Of a DNA stretch of 64,000 bases, positions 27,663-36,948 are shown piece after piece. This stretch comes from Ewingella americana (lineage in GTDB: Bacteria > Pseudomonadota > Gammaproteobacteria > Enterobacterales > Enterobacteriaceae). Below the pieces are notes generated by a model. That model was given only the letters and a program-made list of their open reading frames with translations, had not been told where the DNA came from and searched no databases. Made by a program: the position numbers and the translations under genes. The stretch spans positions 187,294 to 251,293 of the forward strand of contig NZ_RCZD01000002.1 of assembly GCF_006438725.1 (NCBI RefSeq), read 5' to 3'. Positions within the stretch are counted from its first letter, which is position 1; every line of letters starts with the position of its first letter.

Positions 27663-28988
27663 TCAGGCCTGTGGCTGAGTCAGCGTCTGTTTCTCTTCCT
27701 GCTCTGGCGGATTTTCCTGTTCGAGCAGCTGTTTTTCATAGGCTTTAAAGAACGGATAGTAAATCACTGACGAAATGGCGATGAGGATCAGCACCAGTGC
27801 AGCGGCGCGCAGATCCCAGCCCGTTGACCACGCGGCACCAATCGGTGCGGGTGCCGTCCAGGGCACCACCGAGATCACTTTACCTACCCAGTCGGTGCGG
27901 GTGGCAATGTAGGCAATCACAGCGTTGACCAGCGGTGCGGTAATAAACGGAATGAATAAGGTCGGGTTCATGACGATCGGCGAGCCGAAAATCACCGGTT
28001 CATTAATATTAAAAATGCCGGGGATCAGGCTGAGTTTACCGATAGAGCGCAAATGCGCCGAGCGGCTGCGCAGATAGAGCAACACCAGCCCCATGGTCGA
28101 ACCGGAGCCGCCAATCACAATAAAGAATTGCCAGAAGGGCTCGATGAAAATATGCACCGGCGGCTGGCCAGAGGTGAGCAACTCCTGATTAATACCCAGG
28201 TTAGTTAACCAGAATGCCTGCAACATGCCGCTGATGATCACCGCGCCGTGAATACCGGCAAACCACAGTAGATGGCAAATCAATACGGCAATCAGAATGG
28301 CCGGTAAGGTATCGGCGGCGGAGATAATCGGACCAAACAGCGCCATAATGGCCTGTGGTAATAGCATATCGAATTGATATTGAATAAACAGGCTCAGCGG
28401 ATACAACGTCAGTACCACCGCCATAATTGGAATGAGTAAATCGAAGGACTGTTTTATTTTCGGCGGAACTTGATCCGGCAGTTTAAAACCGATATTTCTG
28501 ACTTTTAAAAACCGCGCTAATTCTGTGGTATAAATCGCCACCAGCACGGCGGTAAATATCCCAACTCCGCCCAGACCCAGCGTCGGCAGCATTTTATTCA
28601 CCTGCGGCGATGCCACCAGCATAAAGGACATCAGCGATAACATGGCGGTCATAAAGGGATTAAGTTTGTAGCTGGCCGCGAGATTATAGGCGATAGCGGC
28701 GGTGATATATATCGACATGATCCCCATGGTCATATTGTAGGGAGTTAATATCACTTCCTGATATTTCACTGACATCGCCAGCCACCAACGGGCGAATGCC
28801 CAGCCGCTGTCGGGGGAAAAAGGGGGGTACGCAAAAACCAGCAGGAACGAGCCGACAATCATAAATGGCATGGCCGAAATAAACCCATCCCTGATTGCCA
28901 TAATATGCCGCTGACTGGATATTTTGCCCGCCATCGGACTAATTTTATTTTCGATAATACCGAACAAGACATCACTGGCATGAGACAT
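27663..28988 (-). CDS. PTS cellobiose-type EIIC permease
   Basis: The 441-residue membrane protein has about ten helices and the substrate-site segment FNINEPVIFGSPIVMNP typical of the ChbC/LicC family. It carries beta-glucosides such as cellobiose into the cell with phosphorylation. AGGGGAA lies just before the ATG. It is first in a three-gene operon. The C-terminus is a hydrophilic Gln/Glu-rich tail with no EIIB domain fused, so an EIIB from elsewhere is needed. Confidence 0.92.
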   Translation of the reverse strand: MSHASDVLFGIIENKISPMAGKISSQRHIMAIRDGFISAMPFMIVGSFLLVFAYPPFSPDSGWAFARWWLAMSVKYQEVILTPYNMTMGIMSIYITAAIAYNLAASYKLNPFMTAMLSLMSFMLVASPQVNKMLPTLGLGGVGIFTAVLVAIYTTELARFLKVRNIGFKLPDQVPPKIKQSFDLLIPIMAVVLTLYPLSLFIQYQFDMLLPQAIMALFGPIISAADTLPAILIAVLICHLLWFAGIHGAVIISGMLQAFWLTNLGINQELLTSGQPPVHIFIEPFWQFFIVIGGSGSTMGLVLLYLRSRSAHLRSIGKLSLIPGIFNINEPVIFGSPIVMNPTLFIPFITAPLVNAVIAYIATRTDWVGKVISVVPWTAPAPIGAAWSTGWDLRAAALVLILIAISSVIYYPFFKAYEKQLLEQENPPEQEEKQTLTQPQA

Positions 28989-29046
28989 AAATTTCCCCTA
29001 TGGCACAAGCATGGTAAGAGCATCGGGTAAATATTGACCGTCGGGG

Positions 29047-29100
29047 ATAATACTGCAACCGGTTTCAGAAACCGGTTGCGGTTTTGTGATTGGCTTCATA
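29047..29100 (-). promoter_or_regulatory. bgl operon control region: palindromic operator and CRP-like site
   Basis: 29055-29079 is a perfect palindrome with 12-base arms around one base (GCAACCGGTTTC, A, GAAACCGGTTGC). It contains two AACCGGTT cores typical of LacI-family operators. On the minus strand a -10-like TATTAT (29047-29052) follows at once. A CRP-like site TGTGA-N6-TCATA lies at 29085-29100. No LacI-family gene is in the window, so the regulator is encoded elsewhere. Confidence 0.65.
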
Positions 29101-29236
29101 AATAAATGTATTACGCAGGAAAGTCTGGGATTTATAGGGGAATTGGGGCTAAAGGAAATGATGAAAGGGAAATGACACAGCCTACCGATGCAGACTCACT
29201 GCACAGCAGGCCATGGTCGTGCTCAGCTAATTAGAT

Positions 29237-29416
29237 TCAGCCTTTAGTCACGGAGACAATGTCTTTGATCTGGCTAAAGTTGGAGTTGCCGTGATCGGTT
29301 TTGACTGTTGGGTAAACGCGTTCCCCTTTTTTCACAAAGCCAGTTACCACGTGGGTAGAACCGCTCTTAACAGTCAGAACATCACCAATACTGATTGAAC
29401 TTTCGACTTCGCTCAT
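29237..29416 (-). CDS. Small YodC-like protein
   Basis: The 59-residue protein is predicted to be a small beta-barrel: ISIGDVLTVKSGSTHVVTGF resembles the DUF2158/YodC pattern (GD, VxxKSG, MxVxG). AAGGA lies five bases before the ATG at 29416. Its function is unknown. It stands alone between the bgl operon and the arabinoside locus; the resemblance is from memory and weak. Confidence 0.6.
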   Translation of the reverse strand: MSEVESSISIGDVLTVKSGSTHVVTGFVKKGERVYPTVKTDHGNSNFSQIKDIVSVTKG

Positions 29417-29595
29417 AACAATCCTTAACACTTACAATCGCTTAACTTCAGGGTGTCCAGTTAATACCTATAAAGAGTAGGCCTTTATCCCACACATAAC
29501 CAGCGGCATCGCCCTGAGCGCCGCAATAGCTCACCCGATAGTCACTCGCCTAGGAAAATTCCTGAAGACTTCCCCCTAAGTCAAATTATGGAAAG
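29417..29595. other. Intergenic region, promoter of the YodC-like gene
   Basis: This stretch holds the upstream region of the minus-strand small gene. I see no reading frame or stable hairpin worth calling here. The plus-strand candidate small RNA begins downstream, with its promoter at 29602-29629. Confidence 0.4.
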
Positions 29596-29601
29596 TTGTA
29601 C

Positions 29602-29629
29602 TTGAACGTGTAATACCGACAGTTATTAT
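29602..29629 (+). promoter_or_regulatory. Promoter of candidate small RNA
   Basis: TTGAAC (29602-29607), 16 bases, TATTAT (29624-29629, 5/6 match). It faces the plus strand, opposite to the genes on both sides. The predicted start is near 29636. Confidence 0.5.
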
Positions 29630-29635
29630 AAGTGT

Positions 29636-29731
29636 GCAAGCACTTATCCCCCTATAGGTCATTGCATCTCATTGGACTATCCCCTCGTAAGGTATTACGA
29701 CATCCCGCCATCCTTGAGCGGGATTTTTTTT
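29636..29731 (+). ncRNA. Candidate orphan small RNA
   Basis: Between two minus-strand genes lies a plus-strand unit of about 96 bases. It has a sigma-70-like promoter and ends in a seven-base hairpin (ATCCCGC 29702-29708, GCGGGAT 29718-29724) with eight T. The middle holds two C-rich unpaired stretches (TATCCCCCTATAGG, ACTATCCCCTCG) that could pair with ribosome-binding sites. No open frame of useful length is present. I do not recognise the RNA. The 3' end overlaps nothing but lies 19 bases from the GH127 stop. Confidence 0.5.
29702..29731 (+). terminator. Plus-strand terminator
   Basis: ATCCCGC, nine-base loop, GCGGGAT overlapping a run of eight T. It cannot serve the GH127 gene, which is on the minus strand, and there is no annotated plus-strand gene upstream. 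Confidence 0.85.
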
Positions 29732-29749
29732 GCCTGCCATTTGGCGGTC

Positions 29750-31725
29750 TCAACCTTCGTTAATCCACACGCGCATCTCCCCTTCCCCACGATTCGCCCA
29801 GCTGAAATAGGGAACAAAGGTCAGGGTTTGCGGCTGCAACTCAGTCGCAGTCGGATTGAAACTGTAGAGCGGCTGTTGGGCGGCCTGCGTGGAATTAACC
29901 CTCACCCCGCGGGTCTGCAACAGGATTTTTCCTTTGAACAGACCGCTGCCGGCAATCAACCTGAAGGATGCGTGTTCCGGCAGTTGCACATTGTGCAGTT
30001 CGCTACCGTTATCGGCCTGTTCGAGGCAATAGACCAGCGGTCCACGCTGAATCGCCACTTTTCCGGCCACATGACGCAGCAACGGATTGCCCTTGACCCG
30101 CGTTACCGGCATGGGCAGCGCCAGTTGCAAAACATCGCCGTTCTGCCAGTGACGCGTCAGACGCACGTAACCACGCTGTACATGACCGCGTAGCTCCTGC
30201 GGCTCACCGTTAACCAGCAGCTGTGGGCTGGCGCACCAATCTGGCAAACGTAGCGCCAGCGTGGCCTCCAGCGGCGCCGTGGTTTCCAGTTCAATATTCA
30301 CCGTGTCATGCCATGGGTAACCGCCACTCTGTTTGAGACGCAGGGTTTCGCCATCGACATCGACTTCCACGTCACTGCCGATATAGAGATTAATATCCAC
30401 CCCGTCATTGCGGCGGGTATAAATATAACTGCCGAGTGAGGCCAGCAGACGGCGATATTGGGCGGGCAGCAGGCGCAGCCGAACCAACGCTGGCGTACCG
30501 GTTTAACGTGGTCATAGATATGGTTGAACTGAATACTTTTCGGATGCACTTCCAGCGGATTGACGTAGAAGAAGTGCTTACCGTCAAGCGCCATACCGGC
30601 CAGCACGGTGTTATAGAGTGCACGCTCCATGACATCGCTGTAACGACTGTCGGCCTCCAGCTGCAACATGCGGTTGGCGAACATCATCAGGCCAATGGAT
30701 GCACAGGTTTCGGTGTAGGCGGTATCGTTCGGCAAGTCGTAATCACAGCTGAATGCCTCGCCGCTGCTTTGCGAACCGATGGAGCCGGTGATGTACATCT
30801 GGCGCTGGGTCATGTTTTCCCACAGCCTCTGACACACCTCTCGCTTTTCCTGATCCTGGCTGAGGCGCGCCAAATGTGCCACACCCGCGTAAAGGTAGAC
30901 GAAACGTACCGCATGGCCGATGGCGGTCTTCTGTAACGCAACCGGCAAATGCGCCTGGCTGTACGCCTTGTCTTTCACCATCCATGCCGGGCCGTGAATA
31001 TTCCAGTGTGAAGTGCGCCCGCGTTTTTCAAACTCAAGATCGTAAAAATGAGGCTGCGTACCGCGCTGTTCGACGAAATAACGGGTCAGTTCAAGATAAC
31101 GCGGCTCGCCAGTGGCCTCGTACAGCCGCATCAGCGCCAGCTCAATTTCCGGGTGACCGGGATAACCCTGAATCTGGCCCTTTTCCGGCCCGAATACCTG
31201 CGAGATGTGGTCAGCCAGTTTGCATACCACCTCCAGCAGACGGTTTTTCCCGGTGGCCTGCGCATAGGCTACCCCCGCCTCAATCAGGTGCCCGGCACAG
31301 TACAGTTCGTGGCATTCCGCCAAATTGCTCCAGCGCAACGCGGGCGCTTTGACGGTGAAATAAGTATTCAGGTAACCGTCAGGCTGCTGCACGGCAGCCA
31401 CCAGTTCAATCACCCGGTCCGCCGTCTCTTCCAGTGCGGCATCCGGGTTTTTCACCAACAGATAAGCGACGGCTTCCAGCCATTTCGCCACATCACTGTC
31501 CTGAAAAACCATACCGTAAAACTCACCATCACTCTGTCCGGCAGCGATACGGAAGTTTTCAATCGCATGGCTCGGTTCAGCCTCCGCCACCTGGTCATTG
31601 AGCGCCAGCCACTGATACGGCACCACCACCTCTTTAACCAGACGCTGATACTCGAGCCAAAACGCATCGGTTATCTGGACTTTATCCAGTGGGACCTCAA
31701 GGCAATCTATAGGATGAAAAGACAT
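29750..31725 (-). pseudogene. GH127 beta-L-arabinofuranosidase, frameshifted
   Basis: Two frames together encode a 658-residue GH127 enzyme. The upstream frame (31725 to about 30451) runs from MSFHPIDCLEV to GCACCPPNIA, the cysteine-rich zinc and nucleophile segment. The downstream frame continues RLLASLGSYIYTRR to the stop at 29750. Restoring one C (plus-strand G) at 30450/30451 joins them exactly. AGGAGG lies four bases before the ATG. The family removes beta-L-arabinofuranosyl residues. A true mutation or a read error in a G run are both possible. Confidence 0.9.
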
Positions 31726-31765
31726 GCAACCTCCTGAAATGGTGTCGTTAAACAATGTCGTAAAA

Positions 31766-33157
31766 TCAAATTTTGCTGGCCAGCTCGCCGGACATGCGGT
31801 TGAGCAGGCGGTTATCGAGCTTGCAGAAAGTAATGGTGATCGCCAGCAGCAGATGCAGTGCGGCAGGCAGCAGCGTTTCAAACAGCCGGATACCGGTCAG
31901 CGACGCTGACGTTTGATGGTCAACCCCGGCCTGATAGGAAACCAGAATAAACACCAGCGCGATGATCCCGGCGCTCGAGGCCCATGCCAGTTTGATGAAA
32001 AACAGATTGAAGGCGAAGTTCATGCCGGAAGAGCGGATGCCGTTTTTCCAGTGCCCGTAGTCGTCGGCGAACGCCATGATGGAAAAGTGCAGCGGCAGCG
32101 TGAATCCCAGGATCACGCAGTGCACAAAAATGATGCCCAGCCACAGCGATTGCCACTGCTCACCCACGGGCATAAACCACAGCAGCAGCGAGAACACCGC
32201 CAGTATCAGGTTAGTGAGCATATACAAACGTACCGTGTCGATAACTTTGGTCAGTTGATTGACAATCACCGCGCCAAGTATCGACGCCAGCGTCACCATG
32301 CCAAAAAACAGCGAGGCATAACCTGCGCCACCTTTGAGCACATAGGTGATGAAATACATGTAGCCGCCGCCACGTAGATTGAAGACGTTGATCAACAGGA
32401 AAGACATCAGCAGCACCAACAACAGCTGATCATTTTTCAGCATGCCGCGAATATGCTCGCGCACGCTGAACTGGCCGAGCATCGACAAAGGCAGACGTTC
32501 ACGTACGGTGAAAAAGCACCACAGGAACATCACAACGGCGACCGTGCATAACAGACCGACACCTTGCTGATAGCCGAGTGCCGCATCGCCGTGACCAAAA
32601 TATTCCACCAACCACGGCAGCCCCACCGAGACTAAAAAACCGGCTACGCCGCACAGCACAAAGCGCCACGCCTGGCAGGAGATCACTTCGCGGTGATCGG
32701 TGGTCATGGTGTTGATCAACGCGCAGTAAGGCACGTTGATCGCTGTGTAAGAGACAGAGAGCAAAAAGTAAGTGAAGAACGCGTAGGCAATTTTGGCGTC
32801 TCCGCTAAGACCCGGCACGGTGAAGGTCAGCAACCCGACCACGCCAATCGGCACGGCAATCCACAACTGCCAGGGACGAAAACGCCCCCAGCGGCTTTGC
32901 GTACGGTCCGCCAGAATTCCCATCAGCGGATCGGAGATCGCGTCGATAATGCGCAGGGAAATGAACAGCGTGCCGACAATCGCCGGGGTCAAACCGAAAA
33001 TATCGGTATAGAAAAAGGTCAGGAAATTGGCAATCAGGCAGGTAATAATGGTGCCGCCGGCATCACCGAGTCCGTAACCTATTTTCTCGCTGACCGTTAT
33101 TCGGCTACTTTTTTCTTTAATCCGCGCAGGGGACGTATCAATTGAAATTGTTGGCAT
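31766..33157 (-). CDS. GPH-family sugar:cation symporter
   Basis: The 463-residue protein has twelve membrane helices and the GPH signatures [12 protein letters not shown] near the start and [23 protein letters not shown] after helix 2 (a long motif split here by description only). It is related to MelB, GusB and YicJ transporters and uses Na+ or H+. It lies 40 bases upstream of the GH127 gene and presumably imports the arabinoside that enzyme splits. Two ATG codons (33160, 33157) follow GAGG; the second has better spacing. Confidence 0.9.
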   Translation of the reverse strand: MPTISIDTSPARIKEKSSRITVSEKIGYGLGDAGGTIITCLIANFLTFFYTDIFGLTPAIVGTLFISLRIIDAISDPLMGILADRTQSRWGRFRPWQLWIAVPIGVVGLLTFTVPGLSGDAKIAYAFFTYFLLSVSYTAINVPYCALINTMTTDHREVISCQAWRFVLCGVAGFLVSVGLPWLVEYFGHGDAALGYQQGVGLLCTVAVVMFLWCFFTVRERLPLSMLGQFSVREHIRGMLKNDQLLLVLLMSFLLINVFNLRGGGYMYFITYVLKGGAGYASLFFGMVTLASILGAVIVNQLTKVIDTVRLYMLTNLILAVFSLLLWFMPVGEQWQSLWLGIIFVHCVILGFTLPLHFSIMAFADDYGHWKNGIRSSGMNFAFNLFFIKLAWASSAGIIALVFILVSYQAGVDHQTSASLTGIRLFETLLPAALHLLLAITITFCKLDNRLLNRMSGELASKI

Positions 33158-33229
33158 CATTTCCTCGCTTATATTTATATTTTTTATTCGTAGCAATAAG
33201 AAACAGGCAGCCATAACGTAATTTTTTAT

Positions 33230-33364
33230 GGCATCAGGACGTTTTTAAATACAATAAATAAGGTACGTCCTTAATCTGGCATGGACGTAAAGCACAACAA
33301 GTGGCGGATCAAGTAGTAAAAAGGGACGATTCCGACCTGTCTCGGGTTTTGTGAAGCGGATCAA
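33230..33364. promoter_or_regulatory. Divergent control region with repeated elements
   Basis: GGACGT occurs at 33237-33242 and 33283-33288, each a few bases after GGCAT, and inverted in GGTACGTCC at 33262-33270. A second element, GCGGATCAA, occurs at 33304-33312 and 33356-33364 in the same orientation, 52 bases (five helical turns) apart. Such direct repeats fit AraC-family binding and looping. The region lies between the symporter gene and the AraC-family gene. Confidence 0.5.
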
Positions 33365-33455
33365 ATCCTGCACGACCCAGCCGACTAACCGAACGCCACT
33401 CTGCTAGCCTAAAACCTTCCAACAGCCCTCTCTCATGACTTAACCGGAGAATGAA

Positions 33456-34271
33456 ATGCTTTCTATTCCCGTAAGTTACCCGCTGCGTGTGCAAAACGGT
33501 GGCCTGTTTATCTCACGCGGTGTCGGCACACATCCGACTCGCACGCTCACCTCATTTGAGTTGATTTACGTGGTGCGTGGATCACTGTCACTCCAGGAGG
33601 AACAGACCCGTTTTGATTTGCACGCCGGTGAAAGCTTGATTTTATTTCCCGGCAGAAAACATCAGGGCATGGGCATATTCGACGCGCAATTAAAATTTTA
33701 TTGGCTTCACTTCGATATTTTACAACATCAGCAAAATAATCCCTCTTTGCAGCTGGATATTCCACAGCACTGTAAAGTTCGCGATGCCGAAAGAATATTG
33801 GCGCTGTTCAGACTTTTTTTAAATGAACAGCAGCGCGGCGCGCAAAGCCCGTCGCTGGAATTATTTCTGCTGTTATTATTACAGGAAGTCGGGCAGGCTC
33901 CGGCCGGTGTGCCTGACCCCGATGGCCCCGGTGTGGCGCTGGCGTATAAAGCCCGCCAGTTGATTGCCACCCGCTATCATCAGCCGCTGGGTACCGCTGA
34001 ACTGGCGGCGCTGCTGCACTGTAACGCGGACTACCTTGGGCGAGTTTTCCGTTCTACCTTTCATCAGACCCTGACCGATGCCCTGCACCAGCAGCGCGTC
34101 TCGGCGGCAGAAAGCCTGCTGCTGACCGATAGCGGCAGTCTGGCGGAAGTGGCGCGGCGCACGGGTTTTAATGATGCCGCTTATTTCAGGCGAGTATTCA
34201 GCAAACTGTTAGGGATAACCCCGGCGGCGTATAAAAAAAGATACTGCCGTGAACATATCAACTCGGATTAA
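33456..34271 (+). CDS. AraC-family regulator of the arabinoside locus
   Basis: The 271-residue protein has an N-terminal cupin sensor domain (about 10-130; RTLTSFELIYVVRGSLSL, AGESLILFPGRKHQG) and a C-terminal double helix-turn-helix (about 170-268; LGTAELAALLHCNADYLGRVF, VARRTGFNDAAYFRRVFSK). GGAG lies six bases before the ATG. It is divergent from the symporter and GH127 genes and most likely activates them when it binds the sugar. Confidence 0.9.
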   Translation: MLSIPVSYPLRVQNGGLFISRGVGTHPTRTLTSFELIYVVRGSLSLQEEQTRFDLHAGESLILFPGRKHQGMGIFDAQLKFYWLHFDILQHQQNNPSLQLDIPQHCKVRDAERILALFRLFLNEQQRGAQSPSLELFLLLLLQEVGQAPAGVPDPDGPGVALAYKARQLIATRYHQPLGTAELAALLHCNADYLGRVFRSTFHQTLTDALHQQRVSAAESLLLTDSGSLAEVARRTGFNDAAYFRRVFSKLLGITPAAYKKRYCREHINSD

Positions 34272-34376
34272 TCTCTCATCGGACCTGTTATAAACAACGG
34301 GGTAACAATCTCAAAATCCTGAGAAAAGTCATGATACTATTGCGCTATTCCCGCTGCTGAAAATGTCAATTTACCT

Positions 34377-35063
34377 ATGACTGAATCCTACGAATTTCTC
34401 AATAACATGCCGGTAAATCAGCAGATCTACCGGACCCTGCGTCAGGACATCGTCACCTGTGTGATCCCGCCGGGAACGCTGTTGTCAGAGAAAGAAATTT
34501 CGTCGCGCTTTAATGTCTCACGCCAACCGGTGCGTGAAGCCTTTATCAAACTGGCGGAAGCCGGTCTGGTGCAGGTACTGCCCCAGCGCGGGACGTTCGT
34601 GATGAAGATCTCCGCCAAACGCGTGGCCGATGGCCGTTTCATTCGTGAAGCGGTGGAAACGGCGGTAGTGCGCCGCGCCGCCGTGGTCGCAACCCCTTAT
34701 GATCTGGCGCTGTTAGAACACAATCTACAACGCCAGCGGCTGGCGGCGAAAAGCCAGCAAACACAGGAGTTTTTGCTGCTGGACGACGAGTTTCACCGCA
34801 CCATCGCGCAGATCATCGACTGCCGCCTGGCGTGGGAAACCGTCGAGCATATTAAAGCCACCATGGACCGCGTGCGTTTCTTAACCCTGAGCAAAGTCTC
34901 CCCGCCTGAGAGTCTGATCGAGCAGCATGACAACATTTTTGCCGCGCTGAAAGCCCATGATCCTGATGCCGCCGAGCGCGCCATCCGCATTCATCTGCAA
35001 GAGATGATCTCCACCATCACGCCCATTGCCGAGCAAAACAGCGACTGGTTCGAGACCGAGTAA
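34377..35063 (+). CDS. rspR: GntR/FCD regulator RspR
   Basis: The 228-residue protein has an N-terminal winged helix (about 15-82; LSEKEISSRFNVSRQPVREAF) and an FCD ligand-binding domain with the metal-binding histidines (DDEFHRTIAQ; EQHDNIF; RIHLQEM). It is close to E. coli YdfH/RspR across its length, including VNQQIYR near the start and NSDWFE at the end. RspR represses rspAB; those genes are 21 kb downstream here rather than adjacent. It appears monocistronic. Confidence 0.85.
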   Translation: MTESYEFLNNMPVNQQIYRTLRQDIVTCVIPPGTLLSEKEISSRFNVSRQPVREAFIKLAEAGLVQVLPQRGTFVMKISAKRVADGRFIREAVETAVVRRAAVVATPYDLALLEHNLQRQRLAAKSQQTQEFLLLDDEFHRTIAQIIDCRLAWETVEHIKATMDRVRFLTLSKVSPPESLIEQHDNIFAALKAHDPDAAERAIRIHLQEMISTITPIAEQNSDWFETE

Positions 35064-35190
35064 CCGCCGGGCGTCCTGCATTTTCGCAACGCCAGCGACC
35101 ACAGGCAGCGAGCCGCACGATAAAGACGCCCACTCCAGCAGCCTTGAGGATTTACAAAAAAATGCCGTTTATGTTAGCCATGACATAAAT

Positions 35191-35201
35191 TTGTATAACA
35201 A
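35191..35201. promoter_or_regulatory. Small palindrome TTGTATAACAA
   Basis: TTGT, ATA, ACAA lies 46 bases before the next gene. The TTGTA-type inverted repeat is the form used by FCD-type GntR proteins, so RspR could bind here, but this is only a candidate. Confidence 0.3.
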
Positions 35202-35246
35202 CTTACGCTAAGCTGTAAACCATGTGCTTTCCATGGAATTTTTGTT

Positions 35247-36110
35247 ATGCCGTCTGCTGCGCCGTTGAAATCCGATATATTGAAAAAATGCTATTACAGC
35301 GCCGAAGAGACGCTCTCGCTGGGTCTGCTGGATGTGGAGAAAATCGAACAGATCGCCCGCGATCTGGATATCGCCGAGAGTGAAAAAGAGCACTATGTCA
35401 CCGGCTGGATGGGTCAGAACAGCGTGGTGCTGGTGCGAAATTATCAGGATAAGCGTGGTACCTCCAACGGGCTGGTGATGTCGCGCGGCCAGCGCTACAA
35501 GCTGAGCGTGCAAGCCATTAAATTCCGCATTCCTAAATTCCTGTTATGGATAACTCTGCGCCGCCGCCCGCGCACCATGTCCGTGGTGGGGTATACCCGC
35601 CTGGGTGAACAGGCCAGCGGCTTGCAGCAGTTTCACAATATTCTCGAGCCAGAGCTTAAACAGCAGTTGGAAACCGACTGGCGCGAGCTGAACGACTATC
35701 TCGGCATGGCATGCTGGCAGATGGAGAACAACCAGCCCTTGTGGCGGGAATTACAGCGCGAAATCACGCCTCAGGCATTATGGTTTCTGGCTGACAGCAA
35801 TTGGTTCAGCGGTAAAAAACTGCAAAAAGACGGTGACTGCGAGGGGCTGTGGGCACATAACCGCTTCCTGGCCCGCCGCACGGGTGAGCACGCTGCACTG
35901 CTGATCTCATGGCGTGATGAAGAGAATGATGACATCGCCAGCTATCTGTTTGAGCGCGTCTCTTCGACGCAGATTCGTCTCTCCCTGCGCCCGCGCAAAG
36001 AGGAAAAATTCTACCCGCTGAACCCGTTTGATGCCGTGCATCTTATGCAGGCGCTGACGCTGTTTCAGCAGGCAGAATCTGAGATTTGTCACGATAAGAT
36101 CCGCGCCTGA
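35247..36110 (+). CDS. Uncharacterised conserved protein
   Basis: I do not recognise this 287-residue protein. It has no signal peptide or membrane helix. The first third is helical and acidic (SLGLLDVEKIEQIARDLDIA). A basic segment (IPKFLLWITLRRRPRTM, about 93-109) could contact membrane or nucleic acid. The remainder is rich in Trp, Glu and Arg. Codon use looks like its neighbours. It is single, between rspR and the convergent thiD. Confidence 0.7.
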   Translation: MPSAAPLKSDILKKCYYSAEETLSLGLLDVEKIEQIARDLDIAESEKEHYVTGWMGQNSVVLVRNYQDKRGTSNGLVMSRGQRYKLSVQAIKFRIPKFLLWITLRRRPRTMSVVGYTRLGEQASGLQQFHNILEPELKQQLETDWRELNDYLGMACWQMENNQPLWRELQREITPQALWFLADSNWFSGKKLQKDGDCEGLWAHNRFLARRTGEHAALLISWRDEENDDIASYLFERVSSTQIRLSLRPRKEEKFYPLNPFDAVHLMQALTLFQQAESEICHDKIRA

Positions 36111-36129
36111 CCTGGCGAATTAACGCCCG

Positions 36130-36948
36130 CTACCACCATTGATGGAAATGATGTACCGGCCCGCAGCCGTGGCCGACCTCCAGCGAATCAGCTTGCATCA
36201 GCGCCTGTTGCAGGTAGGCTTTGGCGGCCTGCACGGTGTCCGGCCAGTTTTCATGGCGCGGGCGCAGTGCCGCCAGCGCCGCCGACAGCGTACAGCCGGT
36301 GCCATGAGTGTGCCGCGTATTGACCCGCGGGGCGGTAAATCGCTGGCGGCCATCGCGCATAAACAGCCAGTCCGGGCTTTCCCCCCCTTCACTGTTTTCA
36401 CTCGCCTGCAAATGCCCGCCTTTCATCAATACCGCCCCACACCCCATCGCCAACAGCGCTTCGCCCTGCTCACACATCTCCTGTTCGTTCTGCGCAATGC
36501 CGCACGCCAGCAAGGCAGCGGCTTCCGGCAGATTCGGCGTAATGATCGACATCTGCGGCAGCAGTAACCGGCGTAACGCCTCGACCGCATCCGGCTGCAA
36601 TAACGGATCACCGCTTTTCGCCAGCATCACCGTATCGAGCACCACAAACGGCAGCCCGTAGTGCTTCACTCTTTCCGCCACCGCTTCCACAATGTCAGAG
36701 TTCGCCAGCATGCCGATTTTCGCGCTGTCGATACGCACATCGCTCAAAACCGAATCCAGCTGCGCCGCCACAAACGCCGGTTCGATGTTGTACACCGACT
36801 GCACACCACGGGTATTTTGCGCCACCAGCGCGGTGATCACGCTGGTGCCATAGGCTGCGAGGGCGGAGAAAGTTTTGAGGTCGGCCTGAATGCCGGCGCC
36901 ACCGCTCGGGTCAGTACCGGCAATCGTTAATGCGTTGATGCGCCTCAT
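36130..36948 (-). CDS. thiD: Hydroxymethylpyrimidine/phosphomethylpyrimidine kinase ThiD
   Basis: The 272-residue ribokinase-fold enzyme has [17 protein letters not shown] at 12-28, [12 protein letters not shown] (about 106-117) and the catalytic [12 protein letters not shown] near 213. It phosphorylates HMP twice in thiamine synthesis and salvage. Its start overlaps the thiM stop by four bases, and both are under the TPP riboswitch at 37785-37870. Confidence 0.95.
   Translation of the reverse strand: MRRINALTIAGTDPSGGAGIQADLKTFSALAAYGTSVITALVAQNTRGVQSVYNIEPAFVAAQLDSVLSDVRIDSAKIGMLANSDIVEAVAERVKHYGLPFVVLDTVMLAKSGDPLLQPDAVEALRRLLLPQMSIITPNLPEAAALLACGIAQNEQEMCEQGEALLAMGCGAVLMKGGHLQASENSEGGESPDWLFMRDGRQRFTAPRVNTRHTHGTGCTLSAALAALRPRHENWPDTVQAAKAYLQQALMQADSLEVGHGCGPVHHFHQWW

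Noticed and set aside
29636-29731. Small RNA considered as RyhB
   Set aside because: A CATTGC..CATTG stretch is reminiscent of the RyhB core, but there is no convincing Fur box at the promoter and the rest does not match.
29672-30193. 173-codon plus-strand frame overlapping the small RNA candidate and GH127
   Set aside because: The frame crosses a strong terminator and then reads the GH127 gene backwards; not a credible protein.
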